From NCBI RefSeq assembly GCF_024802625.1, contig NZ_CP103371.1:1426001-1490000 (forward strand): a stretch of DNA of 64,000 nucleotides, read 5' to 3'. Under the pieces are notes generated by a model. It did no database searches, had not been told where the DNA came from, and was given only the letters and a program-made list of their open reading frames with translations. Of the stretch, positions 17,014 through 26,863 are shown piece after piece (the stretch's first letter is position 1; each line of letters starts with the position of its first letter). The translations under genes were made by a program, and so were the position numbers. The stretch comes from Massilia sp. H6 (lineage in GTDB: Bacteria; Pseudomonadota; Gammaproteobacteria; Burkholderiales; Burkholderiaceae_D).

Positions 17014-19587
17014 TCAGGCCACGCCGGCGAGGATCTTCTCCAGGCTGGCCATGTCGACCGGCTTGACCAGGTGGTGGTCGAAGCCGGCCGCCGCGCTGTT
17101 GCGGCGGTCCTGTTCCTGGCCATAGCCAGTCACCGCCACCAGCACCGCCCCCCTGGTCGAGGGGAACCGGCGCAGGCGGCGTGCCAGTTCGTAGCCATCC
17201 ATGTCGGGCAGCCCGATATCGAGCAGGCAGACGTCGGGCGCGAAACCGGGCGCCAACGCCAGCGCGTCCAGCGAGCCATGCTCGACCCGCACCTCGTGCC
17301 CCTGCGCGCCGACATACATCGCCAGCACCTGGGCCGCATCGATGTTGTCGTCCACCACCAGCACCTTCAGGTTGGCGTCCGCCGCAGCCGCCGCGGCGGC
17401 GCCTTCGGCAAGGCCAGGCGCGCGTTCTGTGCAGCGCTGCAGCCGCACCGTAAAGACCGTGCCCGCCCCCTGGCCGGCGCTGGCCACGCCCACGCTGCCG
17501 CCATGCAGCTCGACCAGGCTGCGCACCAGCGCCAGCCCGATGCCGAGGCCGCCGAGCGAGCGGTCGGGCGTGCGTTCGCCCTGCACGAACATGTCGAACG
17601 CCCGTTCCAGTTCGGCCGGCAGCATGCCGATGCCGCTGTCGCGCACTTCCAGCACCACCAGCTCGCTGCCAGCGGCGACGGAGACGCCGATCCTGCCGCC
17701 GGGGTCGGTGAACTTGGCCGCGTTGTGCAGCAGGTTGCTTACCACCTGCACCAGCCGCTTGCGGTCGCCGAATACATGGCAGGGCTGGGGCAGGGTAGCG
17801 ATCTCGAGACGATGGCCCTTGTCGCGCACCAGTGCCTGCACCTGCTCGGACGCCTCGAGCACCACCGCATTGATGTCGATCCGCGCTTTGGAGAGCTCCA
17901 CCAGCCCGCGCGTCACGCGCGAGACATCGAGCAGGTCGTCGACCAGTCCTGCCATGTGGCGCGCCTGGCGCGCGATGATGGCGCTGATCTGCTTGGTGCG
18001 CGCCGGGTCGAGCCCTTCCTGGCCGAGCAGCTGGGCGCCCGAGGTGATCGGCGCCAGCGGGTTGCGCAGTTCGTGCGCGAGCATGGCCAGGAATTCATTC
18101 TTGCGCTGGTCGGCCAGGCGCAATGCTTGCTCGGCGCGCACGCGTTCGGTCACGTCCTGCACCGAGCCATGCAGCGCCACCACGGCGCCGTCCTGGCCAT
18201 GCACGCTTTCGCAGCGATAGTCGAGCCAGATGCGGTGGCCGTGCGCGTGGGTGGCCTCGAGCTGCAGCTTGCCGCTGCCGCCGCTGCGTACCAGCTCGCC
18301 GCTCAGGCGCTGCACTTCCAGCCACGACTCGTCGGTGAGCAGGGTGCCGCGCTGCCGTGCAAAGGGCGGCAGCGGGCGACCGAAGATGTGCGGCACCGAA
18401 GCCGACATCTCGATGCTGTCGCCGCCCCGGTTCCAGTGCCAGGTGCCGAAGCGTGCCAGCATATGGGTTTCGCGCAGCGCCGATTCCTTGGCCGCCAGCT
18501 CGCGCGAGCGCTCATCGAGCAGGACGGCAGCGTCGCCGATGGCGGCCGCCACCTCTGCCGCTTCGCGCACGTATACCTGTTCCAGCGGCACCCCGAAAAC
18601 GGGCCGCGCGCTACTATCCTTGCCCAGCGCCAGCGCCGGCACGGTCAGTGCCTGCAGCGAGCGCGCCATGCGTCCGCCGATCAGCCAGGCCAAGCACAGG
18701 CCGATCGCGAACAGTACCACCGTGCCGGCCGCCATCAAGGCCAGCTGCCCCAGCAGCTCCGCGCGCAGGCTCTCGCGCGGCAAGCCGATCGCGACGCCCC
18801 AGCCGGTCGTGGCCGAGCGCGAGAACGACGTGATCAGCGGCTTGCCTTCGCGCGACTGCGAATCGATGGTGCCTTCGGCGGCGCGCCCGATGGCGTTGCG
18901 CAGCAGCGGATGGACCGGTTGGCCGACCGACTGCGCCATGTTGAGGTTGCGGCTGAACGTGATGCCCTGGCGGTCGAACAGCGAGGCGACCGCGCCTTCG
19001 GGCACCGATTTTGGCGTCAGGATGCCCTGGAAGTAATCGGGCCGCATGCCGATGCTCAGCACGTAGCGCAGCTCGCCTTGCAGCGTTACCGGAACGTCGA
19101 TCCTGACGGTCGGCTGCTTGCCCAGCGGGCCAAGGAACACGTCCGACACCGAGGGCTGGCCGGTGGCGAATACCTTGTCGAGCTGGGGCGATTGGTCGAT
19201 CGGCAGCGGCGTGCCGTAGTCGACCGAGGTGTTGACGATTTGCTGGCCGCTGCGGTCGCGCAGAACCATGTTCATGCCGCCGCCGGCCAGCGACATCGCC
19301 TGGCTCGCCTGGCGGTGCACGCGCGCGAAGTCGGCATCGGCGAGCGCGTCGAGCGTGGACAGGGTCTGGGCGATCGACTGCCCCTGCAGCAGCTTGTTGT
19401 CGGCCGTCTGCATCAGCGCGTGCACGGTTTGCATCGTGTTCTGGTCGTACTCGATGCGGGCCTTCTGGTACTGGTGGACAAACAGCAGCGCGGCGCCGAC
19501 CACGCCCGGCAGCAGGGTCGCCAATACCAGCCAGAGCAGGTAGGCGCGCAGGGGCCTGCGGACGATAGGGGGTGCGGAGCCAGTCAC
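17014..19587 (-). CDS. hybrid sensor histidine kinase (periplasmic sensor, PAS, HisKA, HATPase, receiver)
   Basis: 857 residues. Two membrane segments (about 16-38 and 287-308) flank a ~250-residue periplasmic sensor region of Cache type. Then come a HAMP-like stretch, a PAS/PAC domain (about 375-490), a HisKA domain with the phosphoacceptor in LAMLAHELRNPLAP, HATPase motifs (NLLHNAAKFTD, DSGIGM, GGLGIGLAL), and a receiver domain with the aspartate in CLLDIGLPDMDGYE and the KPVD lysine. No separate response regulator lies next to it, so its output partner is unknown. Start is a GTG at 19587. Confidence 0.92.
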   Translation of the reverse strand: MTGSAPPIVRRPLRAYLLWLVLATLLPGVVGAALLFVHQYQKARIEYDQNTMQTVHALMQTADNKLLQGQSIAQTLSTLDALADADFARVHRQASQAMSLAGGGMNMVLRDRSGQQIVNTSVDYGTPLPIDQSPQLDKVFATGQPSVSDVFLGPLGKQPTVRIDVPVTLQGELRYVLSIGMRPDYFQGILTPKSVPEGAVASLFDRQGITFSRNLNMAQSVGQPVHPLLRNAIGRAAEGTIDSQSREGKPLITSFSRSATTGWGVAIGLPRESLRAELLGQLALMAAGTVVLFAIGLCLAWLIGGRMARSLQALTVPALALGKDSSARPVFGVPLEQVYVREAAEVAAAIGDAAVLLDERSRELAAKESALRETHMLARFGTWHWNRGGDSIEMSASVPHIFGRPLPPFARQRGTLLTDESWLEVQRLSGELVRSGGSGKLQLEATHAHGHRIWLDYRCESVHGQDGAVVALHGSVQDVTERVRAEQALRLADQRKNEFLAMLAHELRNPLAPITSGAQLLGQEGLDPARTKQISAIIARQARHMAGLVDDLLDVSRVTRGLVELSKARIDINAVVLEASEQVQALVRDKGHRLEIATLPQPCHVFGDRKRLVQVVSNLLHNAAKFTDPGGRIGVSVAAGSELVVLEVRDSGIGMLPAELERAFDMFVQGERTPDRSLGGLGIGLALVRSLVELHGGSVGVASAGQGAGTVFTVRLQRCTERAPGLAEGAAAAAAADANLKVLVVDDNIDAAQVLAMYVGAQGHEVRVEHGSLDALALAPGFAPDVCLLDIGLPDMDGYELARRLRRFPSTRGAVLVAVTGYGQEQDRRNSAAAGFDHHLVKPVDMASLEKILAGVA

Positions 19588-19907
19588 GTGGGAAGCACAG
19601 ATTGCAATAAAGACGCAATTCTACGTGACATTGCATTTAGGTATCGTTTTACCTGAACGCAGCCTTCCTCTACCAGCGTCCGGGCCGGACGGCTGGCGTT
19701 GTACGGTCGCCTACGCCATGCATCGATGGCGTTGTCAGTTGGCGGGGACGGAGTCGACAGAATGTTGTACGCACGCCATATTTCGCAACAAATCTGCCCC
19801 AATTTCATCATTTTTGTCATTTCACCATCGAACCGGCACCGGATTGGACGTAATCTACTTGCATTCAGGCAATTATGCCTCGCCAAACACGCATACAGGA
19901 ATCGACC
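19588..19907. other. intergenic region between divergent kinase and cheW genes
   Basis: 320 bases with no supported gene. It is richer in A+T than its flanks and must hold both divergent promoters. I see no clear promoter pair or operator. Confidence 0.5.
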
Positions 19908-20381
19908 ATGGACGCAGCAACGCATGACAACGAAGTATTGTCCTTCCGCCTCGCGAAGGAAGAGTACGCCATTAGCATCCTGAAAGTGCAGGAAATCCGC
20001 GGCTACGAAGAGCCGACCCTACTGCCGAGCGCGCCGGCCTGCATCAAGGGCATCCAGAATCTGCGCGGTTCGATCGTGCCGATCGTGGACATGCGCATCT
20101 TGTTCAACCTGGGTGAACCGACCTATGACCAATTTACGGTCGTGATCGTTCTGAACATCAAGAACCACGTGATCGGCATGGTGGTGGACAGCGTCTCCGA
20201 CGTGGTCACCCTGCTCGACGAGCAGATCCGCCCGGCGCCCGAGATGGGCTCGGCGGCGGACAGCGACTACATCACCGGCCTGGGCACGGTAGGCGAGCGC
20301 ATGCTGATCATGCTCGATATCGACCAGCTGATGAGCTCGGACAAGCTCGGCCTGATCGGCGGCAGCAAGCAGGCAGCCTGA
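19908..20381 (+). CDS. CheW-type chemotaxis coupling protein
   Basis: 157 residues, a single CheW domain: LSFRLAKEEYAISILKVQEI, then IKGIQNLRGSIVPIVDMR and IGMVVDSVSDVV. CheW bridges chemoreceptors and the CheA kinase at the inner membrane. No cheA, receptor or flagellar gene is in the window, so it is an orphan copy here. The ATG at 19908 follows AGGAATCGACC; an ATG 11 codons upstream lacks support. A strong hairpin terminator follows. Confidence 0.93.
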   Translation: MDAATHDNEVLSFRLAKEEYAISILKVQEIRGYEEPTLLPSAPACIKGIQNLRGSIVPIVDMRILFNLGEPTYDQFTVVIVLNIKNHVIGMVVDSVSDVVTLLDEQIRPAPEMGSAADSDYITGLGTVGERMLIMLDIDQLMSSDKLGLIGGSKQAA

Positions 20382-20470
20382 GTAGCGCATTACCCGTGCA
20401 GCGCGAGGCCCCTGAATCCAGGAGAAATTGCGCAGCACGCAATTAGCGGACGAATGAACCCGACATCCAG

Positions 20471-20510
20471 AAACAAGAACGGCAGGCCTTGCGGCCTGCC
20501 GTTCTTGTTT
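20471..20510. terminator. bidirectional terminator between cheW and the porin gene
   Basis: Arms AAACAAGAACGGCAGGC and GCCTGCCGTTCTTGTTT are perfect complements around a 6-base loop, placed between convergent genes. Confidence 0.9.
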
Positions 20511-20523
20511 TACGCTGGTGTGG

Positions 20524-21543
20524 TTAGAACAGGTGACGCACACCCACGTTGAACACCGATGGATCGGCGCCCAGGGCGGTGACTGGCGGAGCAAAGGTGC
20601 CGCCTGCCGAGGTCAGGCCGAAGTTGCCGGTGGCGTTGTTATTCACGCGGCCATAGCTGCTGTACAGGTTGGTGCGCTTGGACAGTGTGTAGGAATAAGC
20701 CAGCGAGAAGCCGTTGCCGCGCGCGCCGGTTTCGAGGCGCTGCTGGTGCGCCGAAACGAAGAACTTGCTGGCGCCGGCAGTGTACGAGCCGCCAATGGTG
20801 GTGTACTTGAACTCGTTGTTTGGACCGGTCAGGTCGGCCACCACGTAGGAGCCACGGATATCGAAGGCGCCGAAGTTATAGCCGGCGCCGAACACGTATT
20901 CCTTGTCGTCGCCGGTGGCCAGGCGCTCGATCTGGTGATAGCCAGCGCCCAGGTTCAGCGGGCCGTTCTTGTATTCGACCGACACGCCGACCAGGTTGCC
21001 CGACGGATTGTCGTTCTGGCGCTCGCCCGCGCTGTACGCGGCCTGGACCGTGAAGCCGCTCAGTGCTTCGCTCTTGTAGTTGACCGAATTGGCCAGGCGG
21101 CGGGTGGCGCGGTTGGTGCCGAAGCTGCCCAGGTTGGAACCGTAGTAGCCATGGCCCAGCGGGTCGCTCGACTGCACCACCGCGGCGATCGGGCTGTACT
21201 CGCGGCCGACGGTGACGGTGCCGAACGAGCCTTGCAGGCCAACCACGGCGCGGCGCTGGAACAGGCCGGAGGAATCGGAGGCGCCGCTGTCGATCGCGTA
21301 ACCGGCTTCGATGTTGAACAGTGCCTTCAAGCCATTGCCCAGGTCTTCAGTACCACGGAAACCGATGCGGCTGGTCGACTGGGTACCCGAGGTGATCACG
21401 GTGCGGCTGTCCTGGCCCGGTGCGTCGGCATCTTCGATGCCGATCGATGCATCGGCAATACCGTACACCGTGACGCTGCTCTGCGCTTGCGCAGCCATTG
21501 GCAGGATGGATAACAGGGCGATTGCCAGGCTAATCTTCTTCAT
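20524..21543 (-). CDS. outer-membrane porin, Gram-negative general porin family
   Basis: 339 residues. The signal peptide MKKISLAIALLSILPMAAQA is followed directly by the classic first strand SSVTVYGIADASI. SRIGFRGTEDLGNGLKALF and the C-terminal FNVGVRHLF are hallmarks of betaproteobacterial trimeric porins; the terminal Phe is the BamA recognition signal. It lets small hydrophilic solutes cross the outer membrane. GGAG precedes the ATG. It is divergent from galM, with which it may share a control region. Confidence 0.95.
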   Translation of the reverse strand: MKKISLAIALLSILPMAAQAQSSVTVYGIADASIGIEDADAPGQDSRTVITSGTQSTSRIGFRGTEDLGNGLKALFNIEAGYAIDSGASDSSGLFQRRAVVGLQGSFGTVTVGREYSPIAAVVQSSDPLGHGYYGSNLGSFGTNRATRRLANSVNYKSEALSGFTVQAAYSAGERQNDNPSGNLVGVSVEYKNGPLNLGAGYHQIERLATGDDKEYVFGAGYNFGAFDIRGSYVVADLTGPNNEFKYTTIGGSYTAGASKFFVSAHQQRLETGARGNGFSLAYSYTLSKRTNLYSSYGRVNNNATGNFGLTSAGGTFAPPVTALGADPSVFNVGVRHLF

Positions 21544-21949
21544 TATGATGTTCTCCAGTAATAAATGGTGTTCTTACGAATGCGAACAGAAAACAACTGT
21601 CCCATGAAACAAAGGCAGCATTGATAGGCAGTTACGTTACCAGCACCGTCTAAATGATGCCAATAAACATTTGCACTATCCTTACATGATTTCCGATTGG
21701 CATGTTTGTGTGGTCAAAAAGCTGCATGATCAGTCGCAAATGTTTCTGCAAAGATATTTTACATGTTGCGTAGGACATACGCTATGGGGAGTTTCCACAG
21801 ATCAAAGTGACCTGTCGGTGGAAATTGATACTGGCCGCCGCACGTTGCCGCTCATGTGGGCGCGCAAGGGGGGCAGCCTTACCGGACGAGCCGGTTTTTC
21901 GAACCTGTTAGGATCGGGGGACCACGACCCCAGCAAGGATGAACACAAG
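21544..21949. other. divergent control region between porin and galM
   Basis: 406 bases, A+T-richer than the flanks in the first 250. The frame of galM stays open upstream to 21671 but has no family similarity there, so I leave it as untranslated. No palindromic operator stands out. Confidence 0.5.
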
Positions 21950-23011
21950 GTGCAGACACGTATCACGCAAGCGCCGTTCGGCCGCCTGCCCAATGACGAC
22001 ACCGTCACCCAATTTACGCTCAGCAACGCAAACGGCTTGATGGCGAAGGTGATCGATTTCGGCGGCATCATCACCGAGCTGCACACGCCGGATCGCCACG
22101 GCAGGCTGGCCGATGTCGTGCTCGGCTTCGACCAGCTCGGGCCGTATGTGACCGATAGCCCGTATTTTGGCGCCCTGATCGGGCGCTACGGCAACCGCAT
22201 CGCCAAGGGAAAATTCTTGCTCGACGGCCAGGAATTCCACCTGCCTACCAATAATGGCAAGCATCACCTGCACGGCGGCGCACCCGGTTTCGACAAGGTC
22301 AAGTGGGATGCCATTGTCGACGCCGACAGCCTGCAACTGGCCTACCGCAGCCGCGACGGCGAGCAGGGTTATCCGGGGAACCTTGACGCCACTGTCATCT
22401 ACACGCTCACCGATGACAACGAGCTGATCGTGCGCTTCCACGCCGTCACCGACCGGGCCACGCCGGTCAACCTGACCCAGCACAGTTATTTCAACCTTGG
22501 CGGGCTGGGTGAGACCGGGAGCGACATCCTGGGTCATGTGCTGAGTATCGACGCCGACAGGTTCGTGGCCATCGATGCCGAATCGATTCCCCTGGGCCTG
22601 TTGGCGCCGGTCGCTGACACGCCTTTCGACTTCCGCACCCCATGCTTGATTGGCGCGCGCATCGGGCAGCCCGACCAGCAGTTGCGCCATGGCTTGGGCT
22701 ACGACCATTGTTTTGCCTTGAACCGGCCTGCTGGGCGCGCCATGAGCCGGGCCGCCCGCGTGGTCGAGCCGGAGTCGGGCCGGGTGCTGGAGTTGTTCAC
22801 CGAAGAACCCGGGGTACAGTTCTACAGCGGCAATTTTCTCGACGGTTGCCTGCAGGGCAAAGGGCAACGCTACCAGCATCGCAGCGGATTTTGCCTGGAG
22901 CCGCAGCACTTTCCGGATTCGCCGAACCAGCCGCATTTTCCCAACACCATCTTGCGCCCGGGCCAGGTCTACCAGACCGAATCGCGTTTCCGGTTCTCGG
23001 TGGCGAGCTAG
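21950..23011 (+). CDS. galM: aldose 1-epimerase (galactose mutarotase)
   Basis: 353 residues from a GTG at 21950 with AAGGA nine bases upstream; this gives normal family length. Interconverts alpha and beta anomers of galactose and glucose in the cytoplasm. Typical motifs: IGRYGNRIAKGKF, NNGKHHLHGG (substrate-binding His), NLTQHSYFNLGG (catalytic His), LGYDHCF and the C-terminal GFCLEPQHFPDSPNQP, which carries the catalytic base Glu. The next gene starts four bases after the stop. It serves the galT-galK operon 10 kb away. Confidence 0.93.
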   Translation: MQTRITQAPFGRLPNDDTVTQFTLSNANGLMAKVIDFGGIITELHTPDRHGRLADVVLGFDQLGPYVTDSPYFGALIGRYGNRIAKGKFLLDGQEFHLPTNNGKHHLHGGAPGFDKVKWDAIVDADSLQLAYRSRDGEQGYPGNLDATVIYTLTDDNELIVRFHAVTDRATPVNLTQHSYFNLGGLGETGSDILGHVLSIDADRFVAIDAESIPLGLLAPVADTPFDFRTPCLIGARIGQPDQQLRHGLGYDHCFALNRPAGRAMSRAARVVEPESGRVLELFTEEPGVQFYSGNFLDGCLQGKGQRYQHRSGFCLEPQHFPDSPNQPHFPNTILRPGQVYQTESRFRFSVAS

Positions 23012-23015
23012 GCAG

Positions 23016-23894
23016 ATGGATGTGCTGATCGACGGCCAGCACGAGCTCGGTGAGTGCGTGCTGTGGTGCGAACGCAGCCGGCGCCTGCTATGGACCGACA
23101 TCCCGGCGTCTACGCTGTGGTCGTATTCACCCGCTACCGGCAAGACCGCCAGCTGGCCGATGCCCGAGCGCCTTTGCTGCTTTTCCCTGACCGGCAGCGA
23201 CGATCGTCTGCTGCTCGGACTTGCCTCTTGCCTGGCTTTGTTCACCTTCTCGACTGGCGCGATCAAGCGCATCGTCGACGTCGAAACCGATATTCCGGCC
23301 ACACGCCTGAACGACGGCCGCTGCGACCGCCAGGGCCGCTTTGTGTTCGGCATGTTCAACCAGGTCGATGACCCAAAATTGGCGCTGGGCAGTTTCTACC
23401 GCCTGAAGCGCGATTTGACGCTCGAACGGCTGCCGCTCGGGAAGGCGGCCATTGCCAACAGCATCTGTTTCAGTCCAGACGGGCGCCGTATGTATTTCGC
23501 CGACTCCATCGACAACGCCATTCGCGTTTGCGACTACCACCCGTGCAGCGCAGAAGTGGGCCAGCCGCGCATCTTCGTGCCCGCTGGCGCCGCGCCCGGC
23601 GTGCCCGATGGCGCATGTATCGACGCCGAAGGCTATCTGTGGTCGGCGCGCTGGGGAGCCGGTCAAGTGATGCGGTTTGCACCGGATGGACGGCTCGATC
23701 GCGTGCTGCGGCTGGACGCGCCGCAACCGAGCTGCCCGGCCTTCGGCGGGCCCGATATGTCGACCTTGTTCGTCACCACGGCCCATCTCGGCATGAGCGC
23801 CAGCGATCGGGCCGCTGCACCCCGGTCGGGCGCGCTGTTCAGCCAGGCCATGGACCTGCAAGGCTTGCCGGAGTCGCGTTTCCTGCATGCCTGA
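23016..23894 (+). CDS. SMP-30/gluconolactonase (regucalcin-like) family protein
   Basis: 292 residues, six-bladed propeller family of sugar lactonases. Metal-ligand contexts are present: HELGECVLW (Glu), TRLNDGRCDRQGRFVFGM (Asn), ANSICFSPDGRRMYFADS (Asn, Asp) and VPDGACIDAEGYLWSARW (Asp). Hydrolysis of an aldonolactone such as galactono- or arabinonolactone is likely, because it directly follows galM. No sugar dehydrogenase is adjacent, so the exact substrate is open. The start ATG is within ten bases of the galM stop, so the pair is an operon. Confidence 0.88.
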   Translation: MDVLIDGQHELGECVLWCERSRRLLWTDIPASTLWSYSPATGKTASWPMPERLCCFSLTGSDDRLLLGLASCLALFTFSTGAIKRIVDVETDIPATRLNDGRCDRQGRFVFGMFNQVDDPKLALGSFYRLKRDLTLERLPLGKAAIANSICFSPDGRRMYFADSIDNAIRVCDYHPCSAEVGQPRIFVPAGAAPGVPDGACIDAEGYLWSARWGAGQVMRFAPDGRLDRVLRLDAPQPSCPAFGGPDMSTLFVTTAHLGMSASDRAAAPRSGALFSQAMDLQGLPESRFLHA

Positions 23895-24050
23895 GGCCGT
23901 GGGCGCCGGCGCGCGCGTATCGGGCGCGCTCGATCGATATTGCTCGCTATAATCCGCGATTGCGAAAAGTTTGCGGCAAGACAACAAATTCTGGCGACGG
24001 GTTTCCCATCCCGCGACCAGCAGCCGTGCGCGACTAGACTGGGTATCCTG

Positions 24051-26810
24051 ATGAGCATCGAAAGCAGTTTCTCTACCCTCGCGGAGGGCGGCGCGCCCGC
24101 TGTCCCGGCCACTGACTGTCCGTGGCAGGTGTTGCCTACTGTGAATCCAGGCAATTGGCCCGAGGGCATGCAGGCCATTTCCAGCTTGACCATTGCCTCG
24201 CATGTCCCCATGTTCATTGCCTGGGGCCCCGAGTTGCGTCTGTTCTACAACGATGCCTATGCTGAGCTACTTGGCGATAAGCATCCGGAGGCAATGGGCC
24301 AGCCTTTGCTCCTGGTGCACCCAGAACTGTGGTCGCAGGTACAGCCGTGTATCTTTGCCGCATTGGCCGGCCAGCCGGCCCACTGCGAGAACGTGCTGAT
24401 GCAGCCGGTTCGCAATGGCCGCATCGAACAGCGCTTCGTGTCGGCATCGGTCAGCCCGGTGCGCCATCACGGCGACGTGGTCGGCGTGGCCTGCGTCTGG
24501 TCCGACACCACGTCGCGCGTGCTGGCCGAGCAGCGCCACGCGTTTCACCTTGAATTGAGCACGGCCTTGCGTCCCCTGGTCGATGCCGCCCATATCATGG
24601 AAGCGGCTTGCCGCCTGACGGGCGGGCGCCTTGGCGTGGGCCGGGTTGGCTATGGCGAGATCGACATGGCGGCCGGTACCGTTAGCGTGGATCGCGACTG
24701 GACCGACGGCCGGCTCGCCAGCCTGGCCGGGCAATCGCGTCCGCTCGACAGTTTCGGTCCGGCGATTGTCGCCCAGTTGCGCAAGGGCCGCACGCTGCGG
24801 CTCGACGATATCGCCCTCGATGAGCGCTCGGCGCAGTATGCCCAGGGCTATGCCAGCGTCGGCGCGCGCGCGATGTTGATCGTACCGCTGATCGAAGCAG
24901 GGCAGTTGGCCGCGGTCTTCTATCTGCTTGAGCAGTGTCCGCGCCATTGGAGCGACCAGGACATACTCCTGGCCGAGGACGTGGCGCGCCAGACCCGCGA
25001 AGTGGTGCGGCGCGCGCGCGTGGAAGAGTCGCTGCGCGACGAAAAGCGTGTGCTCGAAATGCTCAACCGCACCGGACAGGCGCTGGCCTCGACGCTCGAC
25101 TTCGACACGCTGATGCAGGCGATCACCGACGCCGGCACCGAACTGGCAGGGGCGCGCTTCGGTGGCTTCTTCTACCAGGCGCAGGGCGGACAGCGCGCTG
25201 ACGATGGCGCTTCAGCACAGCTGTACACGCTCTCGGGCGCATGGCCGGAACGCTTCGGGGAGCAATTCGGACAAGGGGGCGACCCGGGCGCCGCCAGCTT
25301 GTTGCGTCCGCGCTTCGATGGCGAGCGCGCGCTGCGCTGCAGAGACGTCACGCGCGACCCGCGCTATGCGGCACTGGCGGCCACCGGCGCCACCCCGAGC
25401 GGCCAGCCGGCGCTGCGCAGCTACCTGGCAGTACCGGTGGTGTCGCGTTCCGGCACGCTACTGGGCGCTTTGCTGTTCGGTCATCCGGAGCCTGGCGTTT
25501 TCACTGAACGGACCGAACGCATCGTCGCCGGCGTCGCGGCGCAGGCGGCGATCGCCATGGACAATGCGCGCCTGTACGAGGTGGCGCAGAAATCCGCACT
25601 CGAACGTGACGCGCTGCTGCAGAGCGAACGCGCGGCGCGCGTGCAGGCCGAGCGACTCAGTCACACGAAGGACGAGTTCCTGGCCATGCTGGCCCACGAA
25701 CTGCGCAATCCGCTGGCGCCGATCAGCAGTTCGGCCAGCCTGTTGTCGATGCAGTTCCAGGACGAGCCGCGAATTCGCCAGACCACCACCATCATCAGCC
25801 GCCAGGTGCGCCACATGAGCCGCCTGATCGACGACCTGCTCGACGTCTCGCGCGTTACGCGCGGGCTCGTCAAGCTCAAGCTGGGCGTGGTGGACTTTCG
25901 CGAGATTGTCTCGGGCGCGCTCGATCAGGCGCGTCCGCTCATCAGCGAAAAGGGGCACCAGGTCGAGATGGCGCTGCCGGCCGCGCCGGTGTATGTGCGC
26001 GGCGACCAGACCCGCCTGGTGCAGAGCGTGTCCAACATCCTCAACAACGCCGCCAAGTACACCCAGAACGACGGACGCATCGCCCTCAGGCTGGAAGCGA
26101 CCGATGGACGCATGCTGCTCACCGTGAGCGATAACGGCTGCGGCATGCCGGCCGAGCTGGTGCCGAACGTGTTCGACCTGTTCACGCAAGGCGCGCGCAC
26201 GCTGGCACGCTCGCAGGGCGGGCTGGGCCTGGGCCTGACGCTGGCCAGGCGGCTGGTCGAGCTGCACGAGGGCGAAGTGGGCGCCTCCAGCGGCGGCGTG
26301 GGACAGGGCAGCAGCTTCACGCTGGCGCTGCCTTGCGTGGACGCCGCGCCAGACGCCGCGGCCGGCGCCAACGGCGCGCCGCCGGACCAGTGCGCGAGTG
26401 CGGTGCTGGCGCGGCCGCTGCGCCTGGTGCTGGTCGACGACAACGCCGACGCGGTCGACAGCCTGTCCACGCTGCTGAACGTGCAGGGCTATCAAACCGC
26501 GGTCGAGTACGACGCGCGCTCGGGCCTGCGGCGCGCGCGCGCCGAGAGGCCGGATGCGATGCTGGTCGATATCGGCCTGCCCGATATCGACGGCTACCAG
26601 CTCGCGCAACAGCTGCGCGCCATGCCGGAAACCAGCGCCACGGTGCTGGTGGCGATCACCGGCTATGGCCAGTCCAGGGACCGCGAGCGCGCCATCGAGG
26701 CAGGCTTCGCGCATCACCTGGTCAAGCCGGTGGACATGACGGCGCTGGTGCGCGTGCTCGAAGCGGTCGGCAGTGCTGCTGCGCGCTCGCAGGCGTCCGG
26801 CACCGCTTGA
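24051..26810 (+). CDS. cytoplasmic hybrid histidine kinase (PAS, two GAF, HisKA, HATPase, receiver)
   Basis: 919 residues from the ATG at 24051. No membrane segment. A PAS-like region (about 60-185) with FYNDAYAELLG is followed by two GAF-type domains (about 200-345 and 370-545). Next are HisKA with MLAHELRNPLAP, HATPase motifs (SNILNNAAKYT, DNGCGMP, GGLGLGLTLA), and a C-terminal receiver (VDDNADAVDSL, MLVDIGLPDIDGYQ, KPVD). The kinase-receiver part closely resembles the hybrid kinase at 17014-19587, suggesting paralogy. No partner regulator is adjacent. A TATAAT box at 23948-23953 may belong to its promoter. Confidence 0.92.
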   Translation: MSIESSFSTLAEGGAPAVPATDCPWQVLPTVNPGNWPEGMQAISSLTIASHVPMFIAWGPELRLFYNDAYAELLGDKHPEAMGQPLLLVHPELWSQVQPCIFAALAGQPAHCENVLMQPVRNGRIEQRFVSASVSPVRHHGDVVGVACVWSDTTSRVLAEQRHAFHLELSTALRPLVDAAHIMEAACRLTGGRLGVGRVGYGEIDMAAGTVSVDRDWTDGRLASLAGQSRPLDSFGPAIVAQLRKGRTLRLDDIALDERSAQYAQGYASVGARAMLIVPLIEAGQLAAVFYLLEQCPRHWSDQDILLAEDVARQTREVVRRARVEESLRDEKRVLEMLNRTGQALASTLDFDTLMQAITDAGTELAGARFGGFFYQAQGGQRADDGASAQLYTLSGAWPERFGEQFGQGGDPGAASLLRPRFDGERALRCRDVTRDPRYAALAATGATPSGQPALRSYLAVPVVSRSGTLLGALLFGHPEPGVFTERTERIVAGVAAQAAIAMDNARLYEVAQKSALERDALLQSERAARVQAERLSHTKDEFLAMLAHELRNPLAPISSSASLLSMQFQDEPRIRQTTTIISRQVRHMSRLIDDLLDVSRVTRGLVKLKLGVVDFREIVSGALDQARPLISEKGHQVEMALPAAPVYVRGDQTRLVQSVSNILNNAAKYTQNDGRIALRLEATDGRMLLTVSDNGCGMPAELVPNVFDLFTQGARTLARSQGGLGLGLTLARRLVELHEGEVGASSGGVGQGSSFTLALPCVDAAPDAAAGANGAPPDQCASAVLARPLRLVLVDDNADAVDSLSTLLNVQGYQTAVEYDARSGLRRARAERPDAMLVDIGLPDIDGYQLAQQLRAMPETSATVLVAITGYGQSRDRERAIEAGFAHHLVKPVDMTALVRVLEAVGSAAARSQASGTA

Positions 26811-26863
26811 AGCGCCGCCCGGCGTGCGGGTATCATGCGCGTCCAGTCCATGAAAGGATCCGC

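Noticed and set aside
17071..19656. 861-codon open frame antisense to the hybrid kinase
   Set aside because: It is the high-G+C shadow of the kinase: Arg/Ala/Gly/His-rich, without domains, while the opposite strand has complete kinase motifs. Similar shadows occur opposite glnS (54524-56263), the GH2 gene (36557-38608) and the 57-60 kb genes (58004-59980).
21671..21949. N-terminal extension of galM from an upstream ATG
   Set aside because: It would add 93 residues with no family similarity; the GTG at 21950 has AAGGA and gives normal length.
24051..26810. Two-component operon with a separate regulator
   Set aside because: No response regulator gene is adjacent; the receiver is fused to the kinase.
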